From contig NZ_AWFG01000013.1 of the NCBI RefSeq assembly GCF_000682695.1, positions 1 to 64,000 on the forward strand: a DNA stretch of 64,000 bases. Reading direction: 5' to 3'. The notes beneath the pieces are model-generated. The model did not search any database. It worked only from the letters and a program-made list of their open reading frames with translations, and was not told the DNA's origin. The DNA is from Hyphomonas chukchiensis. GTDB lineage: Bacteria; Pseudomonadota; Alphaproteobacteria; Caulobacterales; Hyphomonadaceae. Below, piece by piece: positions 11,323-20,251 of the stretch (positions are counted from its first letter, which is position 1; the number at the start of each line of letters is the position of its first letter). The position numbers and the translations under genes are program-made.

Positions 11323-12315
11323 ATGGCAAAAGACATTTCCACCGGCTACGAGCCGCTTACTTCGATCGAGGCGGTCACATCCGGGCTCGCAACCGTCGGC
11401 TATATTTCGACCCGCGAAATTTCGACCTCTGTTTTCCTTGCCCATGGCCTGCGCAAGCCGATCCTGATCGAAGGCCCGGCGGGCGTGGGCAAAACCGATC
11501 TTGCCCAGTCGCTCGCCAAATGGCTCGACCTGCCGGTCCTGCGCCTGCAATGCTATGAGGGCCTCGACGAGGGCAAGGCGCTGTATGAATGGAAATACGG
11601 CAAGCAGCTGCTCTACACGCAGATCCTGAAAGAGAAGCTCAACGAGCTGATCGGCTCGGCCGACAATCTCTCCCAGTCGCTGGGCAAGCTGTCCTCGTTT
11701 GAAGACCTGTTCTTTTCCGAGCAATTCCTCGAATCGCGTCCCCTACTCACCGCCATGCAGCAGCCGGCTGGCTCAGTCCTGCTGATCGACGAGATCGACA
11801 AGTCGGACGAGGAATTCGAGGCCTTCCTGCTGGAAGTCCTGTCGGACTACCAGGTCACGGTTCCCGAGATCGGCACGATCCGCGCCAATGTCCCGCCCAT
11901 CGTGATCCTCACCTCGAACAATGTCCGCGAGCTGGGCGACGCCCTGAAACGCCGCTGCCTGCACCTCCATATCGGCTTCCCCGATGCCGCCCGCGAACGG
12001 ATGATCGTCCAGGCCCGCGTGCCGGATGTCACCGAGAGCCTGCTGAAACAGCTGGTCAGCTTCGTTCAGGGCGTGCGCGAAACCGACGTCAAGAAACGCC
12101 CGTCCATCTCCGAAACGGTGGACTGGGCCCGCACGCTCCTCCTGATGCACGCCAATGCGCTCGACGAGAACTTTGTGCGCTCCACGCTCAATGTGCTGCT
12201 CAAGCATGAGAGCGACATCGCTGCGGTCTCCAAGGAAGTCCCACGGCTCGTCCGCGAGGCCGCCGGGCCGGACAAGGCAGGCCGCACCTCCTCCGGCTAT
12301 CCTGATCTCGGATAG
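11323..12315 (+). CDS. MoxR-type AAA+ ATPase
   Basis: 330 residues. Walker A is GPAGVGKTDL (51-60), Walker B is VLLIDEIDKSDEE near residue 150, and ILTSNNVRELGDALKRRC carries sensor 1 and the arginine-finger region. It belongs to the MoxR/NorQ/CbbQ clade, chaperone-like ATPases that remodel or metallate a partner with a VWA protein. ATG 11323 (MAKDISTGYE) opens the conserved region; upstream in-frame ATGs lie in proline-rich sequence. The VWA gene follows 5 bases later, so the two surely act together. Confidence 0.9.
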   Translation: MAKDISTGYEPLTSIEAVTSGLATVGYISTREISTSVFLAHGLRKPILIEGPAGVGKTDLAQSLAKWLDLPVLRLQCYEGLDEGKALYEWKYGKQLLYTQILKEKLNELIGSADNLSQSLGKLSSFEDLFFSEQFLESRPLLTAMQQPAGSVLLIDEIDKSDEEFEAFLLEVLSDYQVTVPEIGTIRANVPPIVILTSNNVRELGDALKRRCLHLHIGFPDAARERMIVQARVPDVTESLLKQLVSFVQGVRETDVKKRPSISETVDWARTLLLMHANALDENFVRSTLNVLLKHESDIAAVSKEVPRLVREAAGPDKAGRTSSGYPDLG

Positions 12316-12320
12316 CGGAG

Positions 12321-13664
12321 ATGGAGCGCACGCTCACCAATTTCATCCGGGCCCTGCGTTCCTCCGAAGTACGCGTGTCCACAGGCGAAGCCCTCGACGC
12401 GACCCGCGCGGTTGCCCTGATCGGCTATGGTGACCGCACCCTGCTGAAGGAATCCCTCGGCTGCGTGCTCGCGAAATCCGAACAGGAGAAACAGGTCCAC
12501 GACCGCCTTTTCGACCTCTACTTCTCCCATTCCGAATCCAAGTCGAAATCGGACTCCAACAACGAGGAGTTCCAACCGGAAGACGGCGAAAGCCAGCCAG
12601 CCCCCGAAAACCTCATCGAACTCATGCAGTCCGGCGACGAAGCCGCCATTTCCACAGCCATGGAACGCGCAGCTGAAGCGGCCGGTATCGACGATATCCG
12701 CTTCTCCACGCAAGTCGCGTATTACGCCCAGCAGATCGTCAAGCAGATGGGCGGCGAAGGCCTGCAGGAGCGCCTGCTCGAAGCCCTCCAGGGCCGCGAA
12801 CCGCAGGACGAAGCCGACGCGCAGGAACTGATCGACATTCGCCGCGACCTGACAATGCGCGCCCGCGAACGCGCCGAGCGCGCCTTTGACGTGTTCGGCG
12901 CCGGCGAGACCCAGCAGTTCCGTGACGACTTCGCCGCCGAGAAACGCCTCAACGCCCTCGACCGCTATGACATGGAGCGGATGAAGATCCTTATCGCCAA
13001 GATCGCCAAACGCCTCGCGGTGAAACATTCCCGCCGCCGCAAGAAGCGTAATCGCGGCCAGCTTGATGTGCGCCGCACGATGCGCGCGAATGCAGGGCTC
13101 GACGGCGTGCCCTTCAACGTGATCTGGCGCCAGAAGAAGAAGGACCGGCCGAAGATCGTCGCCATCTGCGACGTGTCGGGCTCAGTCGCCCAATATGTCC
13201 GCTTCCTGCTTCTGCTGCTCTACTCGCTGGCAGACGCCGTGCCGGACATTCATGCGTTCGCCTTTTCGCATCGGCTCAAACCCGTCGACGACATCCTCGC
13301 CGACAATGAGTTCGAGCAGGCCATGACCAAGATCATCCGCGAGATGGGCATGGGCTCAACCGATTACGGTCAGGCCTGGTCAGACCTGAAGGTGGGTCAC
13401 GAGAGCATTATCGACCGGCGCACGACCGTGATCGTCCTCGGCGATGGCCGCTCGAACTATGGCGACCCGCGCGCCGATCTCTTCCGCGAGTTTGCCCAGC
13501 GCGCCAAAAGCATGATCTGGCTGAATCCCGAAGGCCGCCCCCTCTGGGGAACCGGCGACAGCGCCATTCCGCGTTACCTGCCCTTCTGCTCACAGATGAG
13601 TCATGTGGCAACGCTGAAGGACCTGGAACGGGCTGTGGATGAAGTGCTCGCTGCCTACGGCTAG
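12321..13664 (+). CDS. VWA-domain protein, CoxE-like partner of the MoxR ATPase
   Basis: 447 residues. The C-terminal von Willebrand A-like domain has the MIDAS signature AICDVSGSV near residue 280 and a threonine in MGMGSTDYG near 345. The N-terminal part is helical and charged, and a very basic run HSRRRKKRNRG precedes the domain. The layout matches CoxE/YehP-type proteins paired with MoxR ATPases, which insert metals into or mature other enzymes. No client enzyme is visible nearby. Its stop overlaps the convergent DUF1294 gene on CTAG. Confidence 0.88.
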   Translation: MERTLTNFIRALRSSEVRVSTGEALDATRAVALIGYGDRTLLKESLGCVLAKSEQEKQVHDRLFDLYFSHSESKSKSDSNNEEFQPEDGESQPAPENLIELMQSGDEAAISTAMERAAEAAGIDDIRFSTQVAYYAQQIVKQMGGEGLQERLLEALQGREPQDEADAQELIDIRRDLTMRARERAERAFDVFGAGETQQFRDDFAAEKRLNALDRYDMERMKILIAKIAKRLAVKHSRRRKKRNRGQLDVRRTMRANAGLDGVPFNVIWRQKKKDRPKIVAICDVSGSVAQYVRFLLLLLYSLADAVPDIHAFAFSHRLKPVDDILADNEFEQAMTKIIREMGMGSTDYGQAWSDLKVGHESIIDRRTTVIVLGDGRSNYGDPRADLFREFAQRAKSMIWLNPEGRPLWGTGDSAIPRYLPFCSQMSHVATLKDLERAVDEVLAAYG

Positions 13665-14287
13665 AGCGACGTAAACACGTTGATCTGCACGAAGGCCGCC
13701 ATGTTGATTGCAACCGTCATCCAGAACAGGTAGCGGAACGTGCCCTTGCGGGTTTTGTGGCGGAAAACTTCCTGCGCCACGATCGCCCCCGGCCAGCCGC
13801 CGACGAGGCCGATCAGAAGCAGAATCGTTTCCGATACACGCCAGTTCTTCTGGATCGCTGCATTCTTGTCGATCCAGTAGCCGACCAGGCAGGCAAAACT
13901 CGCCTCGCCATAGATGATGTACCAATTGCTCGAGACGTCAGTCACAAGCGAAACGCTGGCAAAAATACCCGCAAAAGCAATAATCACCAGGAAAGGCGGC
14001 AAGTGCTCCAGCAGCCGCCAGCGGCTGCGTTTCGGCTTCTCCGGCTCGAGCTGCGGCGCAACTGGCTTGTCGAGCGGCACCACATTGTCAGCCCGCTCCC
14101 GGCCGTCCGGCGAAAGGACGGCGTCAAACGCATAGGGTTGACCGATTTCAAGCCGCTTGTCGTTCTTCGGCAGGGCGCGAATGTGCAGGAAGACGTTGGG
14201 TCCGCCGTCATCGGGAGCGATGAAGCCAAATCCCCTGTCCGCATGCCACTCAACAAGGCGGCCTTCACGCCGCATCATCGTCTCCAT
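13661..14287 (-). CDS. Cold-shock domain fused to DUF1294 membrane domain
   Basis: 208 residues. Residues 5-70 form a cold-shock (OB-fold) nucleic-acid binding domain: [18 protein letters not shown] and NVFLHIRAL are the RNP-like motifs. The C-terminal half has several hydrophobic helices with AWKRR-like DUF1294 features ([18 protein letters not shown] ... [10 protein letters not shown]). The fusion is known but its role is not. The start overlaps the end of prfB by about 20 bases; ATG 14287 and the ATGATG pair at 14278/14275 (preceded by GGAG) are all possible. Co-transcription with prfB is likely. Confidence 0.85.
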   Translation of the reverse strand: METMMRREGRLVEWHADRGFGFIAPDDGGPNVFLHIRALPKNDKRLEIGQPYAFDAVLSPDGRERADNVVPLDKPVAPQLEPEKPKRSRWRLLEHLPPFLVIIAFAGIFASVSLVTDVSSNWYIIYGEASFACLVGYWIDKNAAIQKNWRVSETILLLIGLVGGWPGAIVAQEVFRHKTRKGTFRYLFWMTVAINMAAFVQINVFTSL

Positions 14288-15384
14288 TCTCGCTTTTCAC
14301 TGCAGCCGCCAGAGCAGCGCTGAGGAACCGGTCGATGTCGCCATCCAGTACACCCTGCGTGTCAGACGTTTCAACTTCGGTGCGCAGATCCTTCACCATC
14401 TGATAGGGCTGAAGCACATAGGAGCGGATCTGGTGGCCAAAGCCGATTTCACTCTTTCCGGCATAGCTGGCGTCCGCAACGGCCCGCCGCTTCTGCATTT
14501 CCAGTTCGTAGAGCTTCGACCGCAGCATTTGCCAGGCCTGGTCGCGGTTCCGGTGCTGCGACCGGTCGTTCTGGCACTGGACCACGATATTTGTCGGAAT
14601 GTGCGTGAGTCGAACGGCTGAATCGGTCCGGTTCACGTGCTGGCCGCCCGCGCCGGAGGCCCGATATGTGTCCGTGCGAACGTCTCCCGGATTGATATCG
14701 ATCTCGATCTTGTCATCGATGACAGGAGAGACGCTGACAGACGCAAAACTCGTGTGCCGCCGCGCCGAACTGTCGAACGGGGAAATGCGCACGAGGCGAT
14801 GCACGCCCTGCTCCGATTTCAGCCAGCCATAGGCATTCTCGCCTTTCACTTGGATGGTCGCCGACTTGATGCCCGCTTCCTCACCCTCGCGCTCGTCGAG
14901 TTCCTCGACCTGCATGCCATGTGCATCGGCCCAGCGCATATACATGCGGCGCAGGATATTCGCCCAGTCCTGGCTTTCCGTGCCGCCTTCGCCTGCGTTG
15001 ACCTGCACGAAGGCATCGTTCGCATCGACCTCGCCGGAGAGCAGCGCGGCCAGTTCGGCCTTCTCTGCTCGCTCCGCGGCTTTCGAGAGCGTCCGCTCAA
15101 TATCGGCAATCATCGAGGCATCGCCATCGGCCAGCTCCAGGAGCTCTTCGGCATCGGATGATTCCTGCTGCAGGGCTTCGACCGTGGCAATTCCGTCGGC
15201 AAGGCGCTGGCGCTCGCGCATCATCGCCTGGGCCTCCTGAGGATCGTCCCAGAAATCGGGACGCTCGGACAGGGCCGTCAGTTCATCGAGGCGTTTTGTG
15301 GCTGTATCCCAGTCAAAGACGCCTCCGTAGCAGGTCTGACGACTGGCGGATCTGGTCGATCAGGGATTTGATTTCTGCGGACAT
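14265..15384 (-). CDS. prfB: Peptide chain release factor 2 (programmed +1 frameshift)
   Basis: RF2 releases finished chains at UGA and UAA. Frame 1 starts at ATG 15384 ([20 protein letters not shown]) and meets an in-frame UGA at 15315-15313 after 23 codons. A +1 shift at CTT-TGA-C continues as [12 protein letters not shown] to the stop at 14265, giving about 372 residues, the normal size. The anticodon-like SPF motif (RISPFDSS) and the catalytic GGQ ([14 protein letters not shown]) are present. A conventional gene call starting near 15224 would lose about 50 N-terminal residues. Confidence 0.95.
15313..15326 (-). promoter_or_regulatory. prfB programmed +1 frameshift site
   Basis: Read on the minus strand the site is GGAGGCGTCTTTGAC: an internal Shine-Dalgarno-like GGAGG, a three-base spacer, the slippery CUU codon, and the UGA stop followed by C. 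This is the classical RF2 autoregulatory layout, in which low RF2 lets the ribosome pause at UGA and slip +1. Confidence 0.93.
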
Positions 15385-15471
15385 TGAACGGGCCTCTTGG
15401 GGCTGAAGTACGTAACTTGATTGGCTGGGCACGGGATAGCCGAGCCCTCGCCTTGCGTCAAAAGACCTGGG

Positions 15472-18096
15472 TCAGAAAATCCCGTCGAGATTGCCGCCGG
15501 ATGTGGCCTCGGGCGCCTTGGCCGGCTGGCCGTCCTCCGGCACAGGCTGCTCGCCCGTGCGCGGGTCAAACGTCCCGTAGGTGCCCGTGCCAGCGCCCGG
15601 ACCGCAATTGCCGGAAATCGACAGGCAGTCATCGGAGCCATTGAAGGCCGCCATGCCTGGCTCGGTGCCGGGCCGGAATGCCTCATCGATGATGACCGAT
15701 GTATTCGGGCCGGGCAGTTCGCCCGTGCGGGCATCGATTTTCACGAGCCGCACGCCGGGAGGAATCCGGAACGGAATGGCGGGCGTGCCTTCGAGCGCCT
15801 TTTCCATGAAGTCGGTAAAGATCGGTGCCGCAACGGAACCACCGGCTTCACCTTCGCCAAGCGAACGGTTGTCATCAAAGCCAACGCGGATGCCGACGAC
15901 AATATCGGGCGAGAAGCCCATGAAGACGGCATCGCGATAGTCATCCGTCGTACCGGTCTTGCCGGCGAGTGGCTTGCCGACGCGCAGGGCCCGGCGGCCT
16001 GTGCCGCGCTCGACAACGCCTTCCAGCATGTGGGTGACCTGATAGGCGATGATCGGATCCAGCACCTGCTCCCCTGTTTCCGGCAGTTCAGGTGGCTCCT
16101 GCCCGTTCCATTCCTCGGCCTCGCAGCCCTCGCAAGGGCGCTGGTCGTGGCGGAACAGGGTGCGGCCATGACGGTCCTGCACGCGGTCGAGCAGGGTTGG
16201 CGTGATCTTCTTGCCGCCATTGACGAAAGCCGCATAGCCCTTCGCCATATCGATCAGGTAGGCATCACCAGCGCCCAGCGACATGGCCGCATAGGGCGGC
16301 AGCTTGTCATAGACGCCAAGGCGTTCCGACAGTTCGGAAACGGCTTCCATGCCAATATCCTGTGCCACGCGCGCAGTGACCTGGTTGAGGGATTTCTCAA
16401 GCGCGATGCGCAGCGTGACCATGCCGTAGGACCTGCCTTCGGTATAGTTGGCCGGGCGCCAATAGTCGCCGGTCGACACATCGAACGACACGAAAGGCGC
16501 GTCCAGCATGCGCGTCGCAGGCGTGTATCCCTTCTCAAGGGCGGCGGCATAAACGAACGGCTTGAAGCTCGAACCCGGTTGGCGCTTGGACTGGGTGACG
16601 CGGTTGTAGCTGCTCTTGAAGAAGGAATAGCCGCCCTGCATGGCCAGGATCCTGCCGGTGTGCGGGTCCAGCGCGACAAGCGAACCGTCGACCGCAGGCA
16701 CCTGGCGCAGGGTCGCATTGCCAACCGGCAGCAGCATGGGCTGGGCGACCGGCTTGGCAACAGGGTTGCCTTCTTCGTCCAGCTCCTCTTTCAGCTCGGG
16801 CGCCGATGCTTCCTTCGCATTGAGCACCTGACGCTTCAGTTCTGCGAGCACGACATCGCCGACCTGAAGACCCGGCTTGCCGTCCTTGGGCTTGTAGGTC
16901 CTGGCCCATTCGACTTCCTCGGCGGGCAGCTTGATCTTGGCCCCGTCGATCAGCAGCAATTGGGCGCCCTTGTCATTGATGGAGGTGACAAGGCCAGCTT
17001 CCCACGTGCCATAGCCGCCGGGCAGCTCGACCGCGTTCAGCGCTTCCAGCATGCCATCGCCGATGGGCAGATTGGTCACCGGTCCGCGATAGCCATGACG
17101 GCGGTCATAGGCGATCAGCCCATTCTGAAGCGCATCCTGCGCGGCGAGCTGCATGCGCGTATCGATTGTCGAGCGGATCGAGAGGCCGCCCTGCTCCAGC
17201 GTTTCCTCGCCATAGGTCTTTATCAGGTCGCGGCGCAGTTCCTGTACGAAATAGGTCGCAGCGGCATATTCCGGTCCGCGCAGGCGCTTGGTCGTGGTGA
17301 GCGGCATCGCGATGGCCTCATCGGCCTGTTCGCGCGTGATATACTTGTCCTCGACCATGCGGTTGAGCACGTAGTTGCGGCGCGCCAGAAGTTTTTCCGG
17401 GTTCGTGTATGGGTTCACCGCCGAAGGGGCCTTGGCGAGCGAAGCCAGCACGGCCGCTTCTGAAAGGTTCAGCTCAGGCAGCGACTTGTTGAAATAGTTC
17501 AGCGCCGCAGAGCCAACGCCATAGGAGCGTCCGCCGAGATAAATCTCGTTCAGGTACAGTTCGAGGATCTGACCCTTGGAGAATTCCTTCTCCATGCGTT
17601 GGGCGACGATCGCTTCCTTGGCCTTGCGGGTCAGGTTCTGGTCACGCGTGAGTAGCATGTTCTTGGCGACCTGCTGGGTGATGGTCGAGCCACCCTGAAG
17701 CCCGCCAGAACCGGTCAGCTTGTTCTTCGCCGAATTAACGGCGCCCCTGGCGATGCCCTGATAGTCGAGCCCGTCATGGGTGAAGAAATTCTTGTCTTCG
17801 GCGGCCACGAAGGCATCGATCACATGCTTGGGCATGGACTCGTACGGAACGAAGACCCGATGCTCATCAGCGAATTCCGCGATGAGTGTTCCGTCGCCTG
17901 CGTGAACACGCGACGTGATCGGCGGCTCATACTGCTTGAGCTTGGAAATGCTGGGCACATCGCGGCCAAGCGCCAGGAAGTACATCCAGATCGCAATGAA
18001 TCCAATGATTGCCAGGACAAAGCCGACAATGACGGTCCACTTTGCTACCGGCCAAACCCAGGCCGGAACGCGGGGTTTCTCGTAGGCATCAGCCAT
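15472..18096 (-). CDS. mrcA: Penicillin-binding protein 1A (bifunctional transglycosylase/transpeptidase)
   Basis: 874 residues. One N-terminal membrane helix (about 14-40) anchors it in the inner membrane. The GT51 transglycosylase follows, with its catalytic glutamate in AAEDKNFFTHDG near residue 100 and GGSTITQQVAKN. The transpeptidase has the active-site Ser in PGSSFKP (about 510) and the KTG box in AGKTGTTDD (about 710). It polymerises and cross-links peptidoglycan. It lies upstream of prfB on the same strand, 87 bases apart. Confidence 0.96.
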   Translation of the reverse strand: MADAYEKPRVPAWVWPVAKWTVIVGFVLAIIGFIAIWMYFLALGRDVPSISKLKQYEPPITSRVHAGDGTLIAEFADEHRVFVPYESMPKHVIDAFVAAEDKNFFTHDGLDYQGIARGAVNSAKNKLTGSGGLQGGSTITQQVAKNMLLTRDQNLTRKAKEAIVAQRMEKEFSKGQILELYLNEIYLGGRSYGVGSAALNYFNKSLPELNLSEAAVLASLAKAPSAVNPYTNPEKLLARRNYVLNRMVEDKYITREQADEAIAMPLTTTKRLRGPEYAAATYFVQELRRDLIKTYGEETLEQGGLSIRSTIDTRMQLAAQDALQNGLIAYDRRHGYRGPVTNLPIGDGMLEALNAVELPGGYGTWEAGLVTSINDKGAQLLLIDGAKIKLPAEEVEWARTYKPKDGKPGLQVGDVVLAELKRQVLNAKEASAPELKEELDEEGNPVAKPVAQPMLLPVGNATLRQVPAVDGSLVALDPHTGRILAMQGGYSFFKSSYNRVTQSKRQPGSSFKPFVYAAALEKGYTPATRMLDAPFVSFDVSTGDYWRPANYTEGRSYGMVTLRIALEKSLNQVTARVAQDIGMEAVSELSERLGVYDKLPPYAAMSLGAGDAYLIDMAKGYAAFVNGGKKITPTLLDRVQDRHGRTLFRHDQRPCEGCEAEEWNGQEPPELPETGEQVLDPIIAYQVTHMLEGVVERGTGRRALRVGKPLAGKTGTTDDYRDAVFMGFSPDIVVGIRVGFDDNRSLGEGEAGGSVAAPIFTDFMEKALEGTPAIPFRIPPGVRLVKIDARTGELPGPNTSVIIDEAFRPGTEPGMAAFNGSDDCLSISGNCGPGAGTGTYGTFDPRTGEQPVPEDGQPAKAPEATSGGNLDGIF

Positions 18097-18203
18097 GTAC
18101 TTGTCCTGTTACAAGGGCCAGCCATTCCTGGCGCCGCGCGCTGGAATCGCATCCGTTTCCGGCGATAGTAAGGCGCGTCGGCGGCGCGTTAAAGGGTGCA
18201 GTG

Positions 18204-20117
18204 TCAGATGTCCTGCCTATCGACTTCTCCGTCGGTCAGCGAAACATCCGGCAAGGGCCGCTTCTCGGGCGCCGGCGCTGTCAGGCCGGAGGCCAGCTTG
18301 GCCTCAAGCTGCTTGCGTTCAACCGCCGGCGGGCGGTTGTCGAGCGCGTACTGCCAGGCTTCGCGGGCCTCGTCCTTGCGGTCGAGATACCAATAGATAT
18401 CGCCGAGATGGTTCTCGATTTCCCAGTGACGGTGCGGCTGCAGCTCCTGACGCGATGACTCGATCATCCGGCGGGCGGCCTCAAGGTCGCCCATCTTGAA
18501 CAGGGCCCAGCCAAAGGAGTCCGAAATGTAGGGATCGTGCTGGGCGAGCGCGCGGGCCCGGGCGAGGACGCGATAGCCTTCCTCATACTTGTCGGTATTC
18601 ACGATCAGGAAATACCCGAGCGAATTCAGCGTGTAGGGATCATTCGGTCGGGCCAGCCGCTCCGTGCGCAGCAGGATGATCGCCTCATTGACCTTGCCGA
18701 CCTTGCCCAGCGCATCGGCCATGGCGAGACGGCGATCATGCGTATCGTCCAGATTGCGCGCCTCTTCGGCATTCGTCGCGGCCTTCTCGTAATTGCCGAA
18801 CTGGCCATAGATCTCGGCGGCGAGGCCATGGGCGGATGCGCGTTCTGCTGGGCTCTCGGCCGTCTTCAGCAACTCATCGAGCAGCTTGTCGGAACGCGCT
18901 TCATCATCCAGCAAGGTCGTCAGCTGGAGGGCGCCATAGAGCGTTGGCAGGCGGTCATCATCTGTCGCCAGCGAAAGTGCCTTGTCGATGGCCTCGCGGG
19001 CCTCATCCACCTTGCCGCCCATCAGCAGGGCCTGACCGGCCGCCAGTTCAAGCGACGCCGTCGGCTTGGGGCTGACCGAGACCATGTGCGCAGCCGAATC
19101 GTAAAGCGCATTATCGTAGAAATCATCGATGATGGCCGAGCGCAGGCCGTCATCTTCCGGATTGATCAGCAGCGCCACCTGATCCATCGCAGAGCGCTGA
19201 TCGTCAAACCCGTCGGGCCGTCCGCCCATCATGATCTTGCGAATGATCCGCTGTTCCTGCAGCGTGCGCGACACATCGGACAGTGACTGGGCAAAGGCTG
19301 CACGGACCGTGAGGGGCTTGTTCTTGAGGTTCTTGCCCGTCTCGAGACTGTCGAGCGCGGCCGCATAGCTGATGGCTTCCTCGGGCTCTGCATCGGCAAG
19401 GCGCTGGTAGACGGCCTTGGCCTCTTCGATGCGTCCGAGCCGCTGAAGCAGCAGTGCATGGCGCGAGATCACCGTCTTGATATGCGAGTAAAGCAGGCCG
19501 CGCGGGTCGAACTGGTGTTCCGGCGCCTCGATCTTGGAAGGCGTGAGGGACTCGTAGACCGCAAGGGCCTGGTCCGGCCGGCCAACGGCCTCGAGCATGG
19601 CCGCCAGCGACAGCTCTCCCGTCAGGCCCGGCATGCCGGCGGAGGCGCTGCGGTGACGCTCAATCGCCGCATCCGGCTGGCCGTCCATCGCCAGAAACCA
19701 GGCATCGAGATAGGCATAAAGGTTGGAACCAGCGTCGGCTGCGTCGGCATCATCCTGAATATTCAGGATCGTCCGGGCGCCCGCAGTGTCGCCGGCTGCG
19801 GCACGGTCGAGGGCGAGGAAAGCGTTGAAAAAGGGATTGGAGTTCCTGTCCTCGGCGTCGAGGCCCTGCGTCATCACGAGGAAGGCAGCCATGTCGCCAG
19901 CCTTCACCGCATCAATGGGGGCCGGATAGGCAGAGATTCCGATCGGCTTGCCATTATCGCCCAGAACAGCGGTCGAGCGCGCTGCGGGGGACAATGCCTC
20001 ATCGGCATAGGCGTTGGCTGTCGCGCCAGCCATTCCGGCGGACTGTGTGGAAGCGCACCCGCCGAGTGCAAAGGCGAGGACAAGAGCAGAGGCGGCAAGG
20101 GCTGGCTTGAGGCGCAT
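18204..20117 (-). CDS. TPR-repeat lipoprotein
   Basis: 637 residues. The signal peptide ends in the lipobox FALGGC (Cys about 22), so it is a lipoprotein. The rest is helical with multiple tetratricopeptide-like units, clearest toward the C-terminus (RLARPNDPYTLNSLGYFLI, DPYISDSFGWALFKMGDL, HWEIENHLGDIYWYLDRKDE). TPR lipoproteins usually scaffold envelope complexes; the partner here is not known. Confidence 0.88.
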   Translation of the reverse strand: MRLKPALAASALVLAFALGGCASTQSAGMAGATANAYADEALSPAARSTAVLGDNGKPIGISAYPAPIDAVKAGDMAAFLVMTQGLDAEDRNSNPFFNAFLALDRAAAGDTAGARTILNIQDDADAADAGSNLYAYLDAWFLAMDGQPDAAIERHRSASAGMPGLTGELSLAAMLEAVGRPDQALAVYESLTPSKIEAPEHQFDPRGLLYSHIKTVISRHALLLQRLGRIEEAKAVYQRLADAEPEEAISYAAALDSLETGKNLKNKPLTVRAAFAQSLSDVSRTLQEQRIIRKIMMGGRPDGFDDQRSAMDQVALLINPEDDGLRSAIIDDFYDNALYDSAAHMVSVSPKPTASLELAAGQALLMGGKVDEAREAIDKALSLATDDDRLPTLYGALQLTTLLDDEARSDKLLDELLKTAESPAERASAHGLAAEIYGQFGNYEKAATNAEEARNLDDTHDRRLAMADALGKVGKVNEAIILLRTERLARPNDPYTLNSLGYFLIVNTDKYEEGYRVLARARALAQHDPYISDSFGWALFKMGDLEAARRMIESSRQELQPHRHWEIENHLGDIYWYLDRKDEAREAWQYALDNRPPAVERKQLEAKLASGLTAPAPEKRPLPDVSLTDGEVDRQDI

Positions 20118-20194
20118 GGGCGTCAGGTATCTCCGTTTTCGCGTGTGCGAAGAGTGAAGCAGCCCCTTGCGGCAAGAGCAAGGCGGCAGATGGT

Positions 20195-20225
20195 AAAAGC
20201 GCGGACAGGTTTCCCTGCCCGCGCT
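20195..20225 (-). terminator. Intrinsic terminator after the ETF-QO gene
   Basis: On the minus strand a stem AGCGCGG...CAGG / CCTG...CCGCGCT (plus coordinates 20198-20225, one internal mismatch, 4-base loop) is followed by CTTTTACC, a short T-run at 20195-20198. It lies between the ETF-QO stop and the TPR lipoprotein start. Confidence 0.6.
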
Positions 20226-20251
20226 CTTGTCACGCCTTTGTGTAGCCGTTG

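Noticed and set aside
15421-17463. Long plus-strand open frame (about 680 codons)
   Set aside because: Antisense to PBP1a; no family features.
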